From the NCBI GenBank assembly GCA_034509425.1, contig JAVTVJ010000121.1, positions 1,240,001 through 1,304,000 on the forward strand: a DNA stretch of 64,000 nucleotides, read 5' to 3'. The stretch is from Eopsaltria australis. Taxonomy: Eukaryota > Chordata > Aves > Passeriformes > Petroicidae. Positions 33,901-48,900 of this stretch are shown piece by piece. The stretch's first letter is position 1, and every line of letters starts with the position of its first letter. The notes below the pieces were generated by a model. It did not search any database, was not told the origin of the DNA, and was given only the letters and a program-made list of their open reading frames with translations. A program made the position numbers and the translations under genes.

Positions 33901-36900
33901 ACTGTTGTAAACAATAGCAGAGTACAGCCTGTGTAAGTTTGTTCCAGCAAGGAACTGGGTGGTACTTTGCCACGGCTGTACAAGCTTTGCTGGGCACAAC
34001 TTCAAGCCTGAAATCCTTAGGATTGCCAGTTGGGATGGGGTAAGGGATTTGGGGGCAATAGATAAGGAAAGGTGAAAAGGGCAAGAAAAAACAGCTTAAA
34101 TGATAACAACCTTTTGATTGTACAGTGGTTTTAGGCTCAACAAATGACTGTCGTTAATTTATATTTCCAGCCTAGTTGTGATGACTTGACTGCCATCTGT
34201 ACTGGGCTTCTGTGATTTCCTTCACAGTAGCCCTGTAACACCTGTGATGTGAAGGGCACTTGTGGTTCACTCACTGGTGTACAGGTACAGGGATAATTAC
34301 TTATTTACAATCACTGCACTGTGAATCTCTGTTGGCTATAATTAGCCTTGTACTGATTAATAGGCAAGTTATTTGCTTCAGAGAATCATACACAATCTCA
34401 TTTCTCCTTACTTTGATTTGCCATTCATTATCTATTTCTAGTTATTTCAGGCATTTTTAATGTTTTATCCTAGCAATCTGCTCATTCCTTTTTGTCCAGT
34501 TTTCCTTTGTTCAAAATCACTGTAAGAAAAAGCTGGCCTCATCTATCACTTCCTGCGCAGCACAAATTCACTTCTATTTCCTATTTATGGCTCTGGTCTT
34601 TATTTTCCTACATGGAGGAATGCCAGTCTCTGTTTCCCTTCTTGTTGTAAACAGGGATGTTTTAAGAGGAAAGAGCCTTAATAAGCTAATGGGAGGAAAG
34701 GGCAGGGGGAAATAGATGAGAAAAGGTGATGTTAATTACTTTATGAATCAATGAGTTCCAAAGATAAGGAATTTATTATTAATATATCTGGATAACTAAT
34801 CTGTAAGTAGGAAGTTCCACCAGTTTCTGTAATATATGGAGACAGACTGGTGTTCTTAGAACAAACATAGCAGCCAATCAGTATCAAAAGCCAATGTAAA
34901 AGTTCCATAATTCTAATATGCATTTCATTGTTTCAGTATTTTTTAGCAAATATGAAAGCATAAACTGCTTTTATACTACGTTTTAGGGTCTTTATGTTAC
35001 TTTGTGGCTTTTTGTTCTAGATTTTCTAGCATATGGATGGATGATAAATTAACAGTGAGAAGCCCACTCCACAAAACATTGCTTTCCCAGATACGCCTAA
35101 AGAGTGGGTTATATTTCACCTTGATCTTTTTACAGGCTTTTTCCCCCTTCTTATTCTTTATAGTACAGACACATCTCACATATTTTATAAGACCTTTTAT
35201 CTGTCTCTGGACACTGTTTCTTACTGGCCTGGCAGACCTGAAAGACCAAACTGAGAGGAAGATGGAAGGCAGTACGTAACATTTTCAAAACACAGTTGAC
35301 AGCATACCAGTAGTCTAAATGCTATTTATTTGCCCTCTGAACAGATTTAAAGAAATACCAGAAGAAAAATAGCGAAGTTCCGGATGGTTCTTCCATTTGT
35401 TTTTGCTTGGGAAGAAGAAAAAGCTAAAGCCTGTATGAAAAGTTGAAAAATGTCTTTTGTCTGGAACCGGAAAATAGGGATCCTTGTTGTGATGCTGAAT
35501 ACTGGTCTCTGAGGAAGCTGCATTGTAAAGAGGCTTGAAAATGCAGTCAAGGCAGCTTAAATGATATGAAAGACAGCTGGAAGAAGTGAATTGTAAAATG
35601 GTACCGTTTGGCACCATTTGGTATGGGAAGGACTTTGCTGCAGTGCTCTGAATGCAGTGAGCAGAACATTATTGCCATTTTCAAGGCAAAAGGAGGTGCT
35701 GGAATGACCAAGATGTGAACTGGGACAAGTGCAGTGGGAAGGTGGGTGTGAGAGAGACATTCAGCATGACTCCAGGAGAAACTGGAGAGATCTAGATCAG
35801 ATGAGATGCTGGGCTGGAGAAAAACAGTGATGATGGCCCACAGTAATCAGGAAAGAGATACTTCACAGGTTTTGAGGAAGAGCTTTAAGAGCTCTCTTTG
35901 TTGCCAGCAGACAGCTGGGATTTTACAGGAATGAATTGTGCAGCTTTGAATTTGGACAGCCAAATTTCTCATTTCCTCATTTGCTGTGCTCTGCTTGGGA
36001 CTTAGAGTAGTTTTCCACAGAAATGTCTCATGAATAGGACTTAGACTGAATGTTTTAACCAAGTGTCTTGTAGGAAATGTATTTCTTGGAAAATACCATT
36101 AAACCAAAGATGTCTCAGCCCCCAAAGCAAGGCAAATTGCAGCTGGGGACAGAAAGGTATTGTTCCTGTTGGCAAGAGAATGGCTGTTCTAACATCAGTT
36201 AGGAAACAATACCTCTAATTTTTTTTTTCTGAAGTGTTCTGAATCTTAGTATTTACAAACCATTTGTATGTATCAGATTTCAATAATACACCTATTTCTC
36301 ATTTAGTGGAGTTGCAGTAGTGAACTATGCTTGGATCAAATACTTGTCTATATGCTCAGGAGAAAAGAAGCATTTACTCAAAAATACACTCTGTGTTTCT
36401 AAATAATCCCTTTTGAAGAATAAAAATACGCCAAATCAGCAAACAAAACTCAGAAAGCAGAAAATTATGTTCATTGTTCTGTTATCTCAGTTCTCAATAT
36501 CATTTATGAGTACTTAAGACCAATTTGTTGATTTAAATAAATTTTTGCTGTTTCAGGTATGTAATTGTGGGATGCCCTTCAATTATTTTTTGGTAGCTAA
36601 AAATCCCTCTAATCTTTAAAAAATAATACATTTTCAGCTGTGTGGTAGAAAACAGAAAATAGTAAGTTCAAAGCTGAATCTCCGTACAGTTCATTCTGTA
36701 AAGCAAATCATTAAAATAATTTTTGTAACACTTAAATCTTGTTCTTCTTTCAGATGAACGTGTGTAGGTTACGCTTAACAGTGCCACCTGATGAAGTGTC
36801 ACAGCCTGAACAGGGACCAAAGGAAGCTGAGAGAAAGAAAAGTGTAAGTTTTCAGAATCAAAGTTAAATTCTCCATAAATAAGAAGTAAATATTGTCCGC

Positions 36901-39900
36901 CACAGGTGTTGATAGTTGTTGTTTTGAAAGCCCAAAGCCCAGCCATCTTAGAAGATTTAAGAACATGTGGAAGGTCATCAAGCTGGGTGTGAGCTTTGAG
37001 TCTAAGCCTTGCAGTTAGGGATGGCAAAACTGCATGTAAAATAGGGCAATGGCAGAGGAACAACAGAGATTGTAGGTGATTTGTGACTGGGGTACCTTTA
37101 AAGCTTGATTATTTCATATTTATATATCAAAGAGCGGGAAACTGTTACTAGGAACAGGGTCCTGTATTAAACAGTATCTTGATCAGGATCCTCTTGGTCC
37201 TAAAAGAGGGTTTTGTATTTCATGTAGGCTTAACGGTGTGCAAGATTTGAGCATTAATGTAGTTGGTGTGCTGAGGACCTTGATGTTTGTGTCTGTCAGC
37301 TAATTTTGGTAAAGAGTGATGTACAAATAAGAAATATAAAATACAGAATTCCAGGTTGTTCTGAAGTGAAAGGGATTTGAAGGTCATGTGCTTAGAAGGG
37401 TTCAGAAGGGCATTTGTTTTGCAGAAGTGAGTAGTGTGCACACAGACAAAATTTTACAATCTGTTTTGGTGCAGGACTTGTTCACAGCAAGTGGTGGTGT
37501 TTAATTAGTCTTAAGGATGAAGACTAAAAAGGGAAGGCTCCACAACTTCACCACATTTATACTTTGATAAACCAAAATCAAACAAGTTAGTGAAGTTTGC
37601 CAGACTCTATGTCTGAATAGCAGTATGACAATAGCAAGAAAAACAATAGGATTTACTAGAAATAATTTCTTAGTGAGACTTAAAGACAAAAATAACTGTA
37701 AAATTACTGAGAAAGACAAACATTCTGAGCAAAACAAAAAAAAAAGTAAAGTAAAATGCTCAAGATAGGAATTCCTTATCAGTTATTTTTTGTCCTGGAA
37801 TCCTTTATGCACTCAGGTTTTCACACACTGGTCTGGCAGCGTAATTGCTTCTTCAGGATCTAGAAATAGTACTTACACAATAGATTAAATAGACCTTAAT
37901 GCAAATTAAATTTGGGCCTCCATTAAATAGTAATAAATCATTTTGTACAGAGGTGTTCAGTTGTAGCACTTAGAGTAGCTTCTCTGTCAGTCTCTTGTCA
38001 GCTTGTGGCTGACTGCAGCAACCCTCAGACTGGCCTAAGCTTATGGGCCCATTGCCCTGAGAGGCATCTGAGTTTGCTTTAGAGGAGGATAGATATTTAC
38101 TCATGCCTTACTCACTTTATGGTTCTGAGTAATGTGATAACGAGAGAGAATTGTTAAGGATTGGGGTTGGACGATTTGTAGTGACTTTCTTACGTGATCA
38201 GTGTTTTTCTTTGTGGAACCTCATATTTAATGAGCTTATTATTTCCCCCATAATACAAGTAAAGGCAGATGGGCTTTGTATAAGAGAATGTTAAGGAGAA
38301 GTTATGAAGATAATAAATACATTATTTGGCTCAATGTGCAAAACAGTGATCTTTAAGAGATGGGTCCTTACTAGCTGAGACCAGAAAAAAACATATACAA
38401 TTTAAATATTGTATGTTCTGAGTAGTTCCTAAAGTTCAGTATTTTTAAACAATTGAAAGGCTTTGTAAAGTCAGGCTTCAGAGCTAGATGGGATCTATTC
38501 AGCCAATTTCATAGCAATGAAAAAACACTGCGGAATTGTGCCAACTACTTGTGTTTTACAGTTTCTGTGTGATTAAAAGAATACCCCACAGATAGTATAG
38601 CCATAGTTGTATGGAAGCAGCTACACAAAAATCACTGCTCATGAACTGGTTTTCCCTTATGTCTCTGGAGCCAGACAGCAGTGTATTACCTGTGGATTTT
38701 TATTGTCTATGTAATCGATTGCTTTATGTATGCAAATTAGTTATACAGTAACTCACAGTGCACACATGCCTCATGTCTTGTCATGCTGTGATGCTTTTAC
38801 TGCACAGTTTAATTAAAAATAATCTCCTACAAACAGCGATCAGCCGTGTTCAGCTGACTTAATGAAATTGCTTCAGATACTTTGAGAAGAAGTTTTACAA
38901 ATGTTAGATAATCCTCACACAGTCCTATGAGAACTGTGCCCCCTTTTTGGAAATAGGGATAATAGAAATAAGGGAACTGCTCTGTTTTCTACCTTGCACT
39001 TTACAATTTAAGGTAAAAAATCCAGCTTCAGCAAGAATCAAATTTAACATCAGATCTCTTGTTGGAATCTAGAGTACTGTGCTGACTTTAATTGCTGACT
39101 CCTAAGAAAATGGGAACATGAAAAATGCTTTTGGTATTTAAAATGTATTAGTGTGATTTACAGTAATTAACTGCAGGGGTAATCTGTGGGATTGCATGGT
39201 TTTTGCTGGAGTGCTCCACCAAGTCTGGCAGAGCCTGGCTTCAGGTGCTCCTGTTTGGGCAGGACAAGTGTCTGCCTCTGCTGCTGAGGGAGGAGAGAAA
39301 AGACCTTGCAGTGTTGGAGGGAATGCCAGAAAACTATAAATACACCATGATGTGACATTTGGTTGTAATCTCCTCTTTCAAATCTTTCATTAGAAGGAGG
39401 TGATTTTGAGCTGCCCTAATGTGACACGGTGATGGCTCACTGTGTTTGTTACTTTTCTGCATCTCCCAGGCTCAGTACCATTAAGAGGTACTTCAGTTGC
39501 AGAATCAGCTAATGAACTGCACAGCAGTTCTTGCTAGTGCTGATCCTCCCAATAACTTGTTTTGCTGCTTGACGTCAGATGAGAAGTGGTTCTTTATCAG
39601 TTACGTTGGTAACTCTTGCCTTAGCCTTTTCCATTGGTGTCCAAATCCCAGGAAATTTATGCTGTATTTCATTCAATCTGTACCAGTGCAGTAAATTTCT
39701 AGATTAACTTTTTTATTGCTATGCATCCATGAAATAAAAATGAACCAGTGTGAGAGATTAAAATGAAGTGATGGATCTGGGTGGTTTTGTTGCAACAAAA
39801 ATGCTGCAGGCAATACTGTACTAGGGTGGCCTCTCCCTGCTTTTTGTGAAAGGCTGGCAGATGGTACAGAGTTAGAGACTGATCTCAAAAACTGAAGGGG

Positions 39901-42900
39901 GAGTGAGTTTGTGTCAGGTTGGATTTTTATACTCATATTTAGGATATGATACCCTAAAAGAAGCATATGAGAACTTAACTCACAGGTAGAGGCTGGTTGG
40001 TTGGGTTGTTTGAGTTGTTAGCTCTTTAGCTAGAGGGAATCACAGACTATTCTGATTTTGTTCCATTATTTCTGTCCATGATAGACAATGGGTGACAGTA
40101 GTGTGAGGCTGTTTACTTCACCACGAAGTACAAAGGAATATTGTGCTTGGCAGATTGTATGCAAAATCTGCATGTCCTGAAGCCTCCCTTGTCTTGCATA
40201 ATAAAGGGCTACCAGGCAATTGTATTGTCCCTGTTTGGGATTCAGCTTATTTTAATCCATCAGTCTCTTTCTTCACTGTCATGGTTAAATTGGGAAGTGT
40301 CATTGGAAGCTGCAGCTAAGCTTTTGAGGGCAGAATGTAAAGATATGTATAGACAGACGTGTCTTTTTCATTTGGATATGTGGACAAGAGAATGAAAATG
40401 AGATAACACTGGAAATTTGTGTCACTTTACTGTCTGTGGCTTTCAGCCAAGTTTGAGGAATGTTTAGTCTTAAACTCAGCTTGGTACTTTGGCTGTATAT
40501 TTCCTCAAACACTTCAATTTTCTTGTTTTTTAAAACATCACAACTAGGAAGTGAAATTCTTTTTACTTCCTAAGCAAGAGTAGAAAAGTGTAGCAAACCT
40601 TTTTTTCCCCAGCAATAAAAGTAGGCTGTAAAGAAGCCAGAAGGGGAATTTGCTTCTGTACATCATGGTGAGAATCAAGCAGAAACTTGTGTCAGGCATG
40701 GTTCAAGAATATGAGTGCAGTGAACGTGGGGCTGTGGTGCACATGGAATCTAGGACAGTGCCTATTTTCTCTGCTACTGCCAGCCCACTCCTGTCAGCAG
40801 AGCAGAACTTGTGCCTGAAAATATGTGGTTCATCTGCTACAGGTGATGTTACTGTTTCTCAGTCTCTCCAGCCCTGGTCACTTGATTTTTGACGTGTACT
40901 ATTTAAGCAACACCTTTGTCAAAACCAGCAGTGCATAAAAAATACAGAAAGAATTCCACAGACTTCTGAGATTACTGCTGTATTTGTTGTATCTGAGTTT
41001 CCCAGTGTGTAAACACTGGCATTCTGTGTATGGATTTCATGGGTTAGATATGTAAAATGTAATTTGTAAAATGTCTGGCACTTCTCTTTTGAGATGGACA
41101 CCTAAATTCAACACCCAAGGAGCTTCAAAGCTGGAATGTGTTCAGCGATGCTTCTTGCATTCTTGATGAATTTAAAAACACTCATGTCTGTTGTGGCGTA
41201 TTTTCCCTATTGTAATACTATTTTAGTGTAAAACATTGCTAAATGTAACATGATTTTCATGGGATGTACAGGAGTATGAAAGGACATAAAAACAAAGTTA
41301 TCTTTTTTAAGAGCACAGTAACTTTTCTTGGTGAGCTCAATGTTATAAATGTGTCATTTTACTGAACAGGAAATATGTAACCTCAGTAACTGCATGAATA
41401 TTCTTGTTCCTTGCGTAACTAGTGAACAGGTAAAAGATAATTGGATATTTTAGAAATGCCTGGAATGTGGCTGTTAAGGGAAAGATAAAGCCTCACTTAA
41501 CTGATATAATTCTTGTTAAAGGTTTTTTGATGGTGTAGGTAAACAGAAGATCATGAGTCAGGAATATTTTAAGGCCACAGGGATAGTAAACCCAGAATTG
41601 TGTAAAGGATTACATTAGAAGTCCTTTTTTCTCAAAAAAGATGTGTCTTCTATGCTTTTGCTTTCAATTTTGAGGCAGGGAGAAGTATAAAATATGAGCC
41701 TATCTGACTTTCATTTACTGTTAGATTAGGAACCAGATCATCCCTCAGTGTTATTTACATAATGCAAACAAAACCATGAGCCATAGAAAAAAACAGCTAA
41801 AAACTTAAATTTAGGGTTTGGTTTTGTAATGTCTTCCTTCGCCTGTTCCATGCTACTTTTGCTGCCTCCTTGGACAGAGACATAAACAGGATGCATGGTA
41901 ATTATCAAGACTTTTGCAACCTTGGGGTGTAGGCTTCTGTTTTAAATATTTATTAGCTAAGTAAACACAGTCTGTGTTTCTTTGGTGCATTCTGTGTGAT
42001 CACACCAAGCGCAGCTGTCTGTTGCTGCAATACAGACAGGACTTTCCTGGTGGCTGATCCAGGAGGTGTGAGCATCCACACGATGTGTCCTTGCTGTCAC
42101 CTTGGGCTGTCCTACAACTGACTGTAGGTACTAAGAAATAGTCACAAACTGATTAAGCTAACTCTGTCTTTCCAGATCATCAGCTCACATTAGAAGGGAT
42201 TTGGCTGATATTTTGACCTTAAACAGCAATGGTAGATTAATCTAATGAACCCTTCCATCTTACAGCACTGTTCTGGTTAGCTTTACAGTATTCACTTATG
42301 CTGTTAGCTTCACTGAGATGCCTCACTGTAGATAAGAGTGGAGACCATTGAGGACCTGCTTGGAAAAATATCTGCATTCTGAGAGTGGGTATGTGTGGGA
42401 CATAGAGGAAGATAATGGGAAGTATTTGACCTTAAAAAACTTTTCTGTAGTTCTTGAGGATGTGGAAAATCTGGGATTTGTGAAAGAGGAAGCATGGGAG
42501 AGAGGATGTGTCAGAGGACGAACAGAGTACAAGGCAGAAATAGGAAAAATAGACAGAGGTGGGTGGAAGTAGCTTAAGAGAGGAGGCAAACTGGCAGAAA
42601 TAGACTCAATGCAAACTTAGAGCTGCAGTTCTGTGGAGATATTTGAGAACTGAGCTACTCAGCAAGGCCTCCTTTAGAGGCAAAGCTGTATTGAAAAAGT
42701 AGTCAACAAACAAAGCGACCCATCCACCTCTCAACCCTGCATTCAGAGGAGTTTTCTGATTGTAACCTTTCTCCTAAGAGGAGACTGCATTACTTGAGCC
42801 CTTTTTTGGCTGTTTATACAGAACCCTGAAACTAGTGGTCACTGAGTAGAAATTAAGAGTTACTAAACAGAAAAGAGTGAGTAGAAGGTAAGCATGGCTG

Positions 42901-45900
42901 GAATAGAACAGCAGTGAAAAAGGTTAAGGAAACATGAGCACAGTTACTTGTGTAGCTATTGGCTCACACATCTTTAAAACAAGCAAGATCTGAAATTTTA
43001 ACAGGCACTTGTCTGGGGATTGTGATATGAAGGAAGAATAAGGAGAGGGTAAAAACAATATCCTGTATTTTAAGTAGCACATGGAACTGGAACAGTCAAC
43101 AGATGATGGAGATTCTTTTAATCTGCTGAAAGAGAAGTAACAAAGGCATCTTAGGAGGCTTGTACAAATACAGATAACAGGCAAGTTTAGCATTGTTGCA
43201 AGAGACATGTAACCAGTCTGCCTTTGTGTCTACCTAATCCTGCATGTACTGTCCATTATAATGTAAATTGAAGTCTGTTCATCTCTGAAATACATATGTA
43301 AGTGCCATGGGTGATTCTCCAGCTGCAAACCCATTGGTCTGATTTTGTAGGTCTTTCTTGGGAGGGGGAATACTTCAAAGCATTCCTTAGGAATGTGTTC
43401 ATAATATTCTAAAAATAAGGAACTTGGTCAGAATTTTTATTCCAGAACTCTGCAAACAGCACTTCAGACAATCCTGCTAATGTTTCAGAGGCACAAAGGA
43501 CCTTGGTATTGCTGGTATTCAGCTGTTCATCTCATTAAAAATGAGTGATCATGGGCAAAGGGTATGGATTTATGAATTCAGTGTCTGGTGCCTTGGTAAC
43601 CTCTAAACAATCAAAGTGATTATTCATTCTGTTATCGGGAAGATGGAAACTTGTGTGTAATCCCTTTTTCCAGATGCAGGGGAGGAGCTGCAATGAACTG
43701 TGAAAGAAACTGTACAAGCCTAGAAGCAAACAAACACAAAATAATTCTGAGTCATGTCCCCATCTAGTTTCTGTATTTCTCTATTTCTAAGTACGAGGTG
43801 TAAGGCTTTTGTTTGTGCACATCCAAAGAGCAAAACAAAACCCCCAATAATACATAATTATGACACGTCTCATTATGAGGATATGAAGCTTTGCATATAA
43901 TGTTTTCACAGTGCAAAATTACATCATGTATAGGTAGAGCTGGTTGCCCAATGTTTTCTTCATTAAGTGGTTTTAAGGCTTTCTTTTCAAACGAAGGCTT
44001 ACAGCTTTGTTGTTCTGTGCCTGAAATGTTCTTTATCAGGTGTCTGCTCTGTGATTGTTCCCCTCCCAGCCCTGCACACACACCCAGAGCTTCAGCAGCA
44101 TGGTTAAGCTATTAATGAGGTGATAAAGGAGAGAGTGTAGAATTTACAGTGTTGAGGAAAATCTGTCAGTGCCATGTGGAAAGGACACAATATAAAACAA
44201 ATGTCTGTATCTATCAATTTTTCTTAATTCAAATAAATTTTCCTGTTCGTTTTCCCCTTACCTAAAGAAGCATTTGTTCTTATAGTGCCAGCATAGTTGT
44301 GTTGGTTTGGCTCCTAGAAACTGAGAGTGCTGCTGCCTTAGACTCCAGATGGTATCCTCTCTTCACCGTCGTGGTAAGGACTGGAGATCTCTAGGATGCA
44401 GCTGCAGATGGATAGAAGATGCTGAGCTTCATCTCTTTCAGCCTCTGTTTGGTGCCAAAGAGAGTATTCAGACAATCCTTCGAACAAAAAAACCAAATGA
44501 AAACATATTCTAAAGTCATGTAGTAAATGTCCTCAAATATATCTGTGTCCTGGTATATCCAGCATAGGAAAGTAAGTTCAGCAAAACATCTATACCTGAT
44601 TTTTCTCTAGAACTGACCTTTCAAAAACAATGTGCAAAGCTTATCAGTAACAGCTGTGTTTCCAAACTTTTCACTCTAACTTTCCATTCAGAAATTACTG
44701 ATTATTTTTAGGTTCCTAGTTTGCAGATATTTCAAGTTCGGTATTTTCCCCCTTTTCAAAAAAAGTAATAATGTGGATATCTTCAACTAAGGTAGTTGTT
44801 TAAATTCCTTGTAATCAAGAAGAGAAGTGAGTAGTGCTGAGGACTGACTCATTTCAGATGCTTGCTACTGAAGGATGTTTCCCTGGGTTGATTAGAAGGG
44901 AGGAGAGGTGAGTAGTCAGGTCAGGTGGTGATCTGACCTCGCAGATATTCATTTACATGCTGAGGGAAATGATTCCTGCTGTTTGCATGAATATTTTTCT
45001 TACTAAGTGTATTGATGAGATGAACAAGAGTAGTCTGTGAAGGGTGCCTTGAAGCAAGACATGCCATTATTATGAGTACATTTCACAAATTTCTGCAGAT
45101 CATTCGAATAAAAAAGTCAGCTCTTTAAAACAACCTCTGTTTACATAGCAAGACCTGATTTAGAAGGTTTATCCTTCTACAGTTAATAACTCTGGAACAC
45201 CCACATAAATGCTATTTCATAGCTTTGCTTTAGCTCTTACAATGTCAGTTCTGCAACATCTGTAAAAAAATGGAGACCTGAAATGAGTTTGATTGCTTTG
45301 GAGGTTCTTACTTAGCTTTAAATGCAAACTGAAATTGTACTTCATTTATCTTCAAGAGAAACAGGTGTTTTCTCTTTTAAGGAACCCTGCCCTTAAGGAA
45401 CCCTTAGAAATTTCTATATTTTTTGAGTAAACTTGTGAATTTTTGTTTCCTGCAGCAGAAAGTTTGGGAAATGAAGGATAATTCTGTAGTTGCAAGAGTT
45501 TAGAGGGAGCTGGAGACCTGACAGTGCAAGAATGCAGAAAAGTAGCATGTGGTGGGGAATGAAAATAAGCCAGGATAACCTTTTCTTACATGACTCTATC
45601 TCTCCTAGTACAAATCCAGCCTGTTGTCTCTAGCTGTGCCTACATCACTTCCATTGAAGGCAGTGGTAATTAGACATCTCTATATTCTTTCTCAATCATA
45701 AGTTGGTCATTGTTCTTTCCAAACACACGAAGGCTGACAGGATGGCTCCAAAATGTTTGGGAGTTAGAGTTCATATGTCCTGTTGTGCTTTCACTATAAT
45801 TGGTGTCTCTCCTGGCCCTGAGTTACTGTTGTTTTATTAGTTTGGTTTTTTTAATTCTAGTACTGATTTTTTAAAAATTATTTATTTTATTTTTAGGAGC

Positions 45901-48900
45901 TCTACCACGTACCAAATGGGATGTCTCCAGGGAAGCTCTCTCATGGGATGGTGTATGGTGTTGTGCACCGAACTGACAACAACCATAAGAGAGAAATGGT
46001 GGTTTATGGCTGGTCAGCTGATCAGCTGAAAGAGGAGATGAATTACATTAAAGAAGTGAGTTACATTTTCACCTCAAAATTTGTTAAATACCCTTTCCAT
46101 ATATCCATGTAGAGCTGTGAGTGTCTAGTGGGATGGCTGATGTCTAGCCCAGCACCTGAGTTTGAATTGGGAACCTACTCTGAAGCTGGAGGCTGGCCTT
46201 GGTAGTATTTGAGTTGGGAAAAAAGCATACTCTATACCTGGGAACTGTACTTGCTGAGGGAGAAACTATGGAAGCAGACACTTGAAAGGATAAAATCTCT
46301 CTCCTCCTCTGCTTCCCCGTCCCCAAACCCCCCAGCTTTGAAAAGGCTTCTAAATTAGGTGACATAGTAAAATCACTTGGGTATATTTTGGGGCAGCCTT
46401 AAAATAGTCAGCCTAATAAGGATGTCTTTGTACTACTTTCTCTGTGCCTGCTCATTTATCACAGTTGGCAGAAGATATCCTGAAAAACAAAAATGCATTT
46501 CTGATCCTGCTTGAAATTTTTCAGTGCTTGAAACTCAGCATCTCTTTGCCCATCAGTCTTTGGCTCTCAGGCTGTGGCAGTAACACCCTAATTACCTCAG
46601 GGCAAATAATCTGACCTTCTCTTTCCATCCACCTTCACCACCCAGGAGGCTGTTGGGTGGTGCTTATCGTGTTGCACTGATTCAAGTGCAAACTGAGTTG
46701 ATAGAAAAGGGAGGAACCCTGAGTCAATCGAGCAGTGTAAAGCACTGTAATCATGTGTGCTCCTCACATCTGCCTGCTCTGTGGCTACCAGCACTTGCTT
46801 CTCTCCCTTGTTACTCCCAGTTTGTCAGCCCAAGGTGTTCACCACTCTCAAACTGCTGAGCTTAGAGACTGGCAGGGTCTGTCAGTGCTGGCAAGGCACA
46901 CAAGCTGCCTTGGCTGCTGTTTTCCTGCCTGGGTAGTTCCTCTGCCCTGCTGGAGTGGTGTCAGGGGCAGGTGAATTGGCACACAGCAGGGCCAGCTCCC
47001 CACACTGCACTGTGGGACCTGGGGATTGCTTGGGCTGGGACCATCTCCCTGCCCTTTTCTGTCCCTTATGGAAGGACATGTCAAACCAGGTGAACTCCAT
47101 GTCTTGCTTGTCTATTCAGGGTACTGATGCTTTCAGGAAAAACTGCAAAAGACACGGGAAGAGAGGTTCTGGCTCTTGCTCTTCCGTCTTCTGGAAGCTG
47201 TGTTCAGCTTTGCTGATTTGTGATCTTTGGTCTGCCAGAGTACTGTCACCTTTAAAAGCAGTCTTAAACAGGAATCCTCAGCATGTGCCATGTATGTGCT
47301 GACTCAAATAGACCAAAAATGATGGGCCATGTCAGAGCTGCTGGCAGCTTCCTCTGCCTGAGTCAAATCTGCATCTTGCAAGAGGGCGTGTAAGTGCCTG
47401 TGCCTGTGCCTGTGCCTGTGCGTGGGGAGGTACAGGGTGAGTGGTGCTCTCCTGAGGTGAGGGGCAGGAGGTGAGAGCTCCTTTCTCTCTTCCTCACCCC
47501 CAAGGGAGCCTGTGGTTAGGGAGCACTCCTTGCATAGGTTTGGTGGTCAGTGCAGCTCTTTCTGGGAGGCACTGGGGGTATTCTGTGCAGAGCTGCTGAA
47601 GTTCACCTCACTCCACTGTGCAGAGACACAGTAAACTCCCTGCCCTAAATGATCTGCAATCAGCCTGTGTGTGGTAGAGGTGAGGAAGGGGAAAAAAAGA
47701 GGTTAAATTACGTAGGCTGTAGGCAAACATGACTGCAATGGCATGTAAAGCCAAACTGGAAGCCAGCTTGGGGGTTTTTTGAGGGTTTTTTTCCTAGAAA
47801 GACAAGGAATAATTTGAACCCATAGCTCTTGCAATCAAATTGAGTTCTCAGTTCTTCAGATTTGATGTAAATGTAAGCTAGTCTGTTGTTTAGTTAGATA
47901 CAAGTCTAAAAGACTGAAATTAAAAGTGTTTTTCTGCGAAGGATACCGGGGGAAACCAACCACCTTTAAAAGTATGGAGGTGTATTAAGTCCATGCCTTT
48001 TTTTCAGAAATAACACAATATATGATAAAATTAATTTGAATTCATTTAGTAATCAGATTAGAATGATTTATGGATAATTTAATTGAAATTAATTTATTTA
48101 AATTATAATTTACAAGTGTTTAAGCATGTACAGAGAAGTTAAGAATTACTCATAGTGACAGTTATTTGTATCACCCCTATGCAGACAACTCTTGAGACAA
48201 AACTTTGTCTTCTTCTTGAGAGTAAATTGCTGTTATGCAGAGGTAGATTAACAATGGAAATTACAGAGAGTAACAATGAAGAACACAGAGAAGAAAATCA
48301 TGTCCTACTATATAAACAGTATAATCCAAAATTTTGATAAAGGCGTTTGATCTTTCTGACACCAGGTGAGAGCAACTCTGGAAAAAGTAAGAAAGAAAAT
48401 GTATGGTGAATATGATGAAATGAAACGAAAAATACAGCAGCTTACAAATGAACTGAAAGTAAGTATCCATTCATTTGCAGGGAAAGCATATGGGAATAAC
48501 TGTCCCAGTGTTATCTAGAAACTTTTCTTTTGCTTTAGCAGAACAGAACTTATCTTCCAAACCACTCCAGTTCATTGTTTTTTGGGATATCTGTAGTTTC
48601 CTTTCTTTCTTTATTTTTCCATCCAGGAAGGTAAAGCAGGACAGGGATGCTTTTGTGTATGAAATTATTAACTGGCTGGAAATTCTTGGAAACAGAAGAA
48701 TAATCTTGATACCATTGCCTGTGTGTATTGGTAATTAGTGGAGATGGATGCAACAGCTTCCAAGTGAATCAAATAAATAGCATTGATAATTAGGGGAAAC
48801 TGATAACTTGGTGTCATTTCAACACTTTGCTCTGTTTTACTGACTCTACTGCTTAAACACCAAGTAAAAGAAGTAGCAATATTCTTTAGTATTAAAGTGG

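Larger units (their letters stand above)
36844..45896 (+). other. MYZAP: MYZAP intron 2, 9.1 kb
   Basis: Largest intron in the window, phase 0. It contains a purine-rich stretch at about 42330-42600, an inverted AGGTCA-type pair at 44918 and a 16-bp tandem duplication at 45377. No exon or named transposon was seen. Confidence 0.85.

Noticed and set aside
35004..35279. 91-codon hydrophobic + strand open frame in MYZAP intron 1
   Set aside because: It has no acceptor or donor that fits the MYZAP frame and no known similarity. Its hydrophobicity follows from T-rich sequence.
42323..42589. Overlapping open frames in the purine-rich stretch of MYZAP intron 2
   Set aside because: Purine bias removes stop codons on one strand and gives Ser/Pro/Phe-rich peptides on the other; there is no domain.
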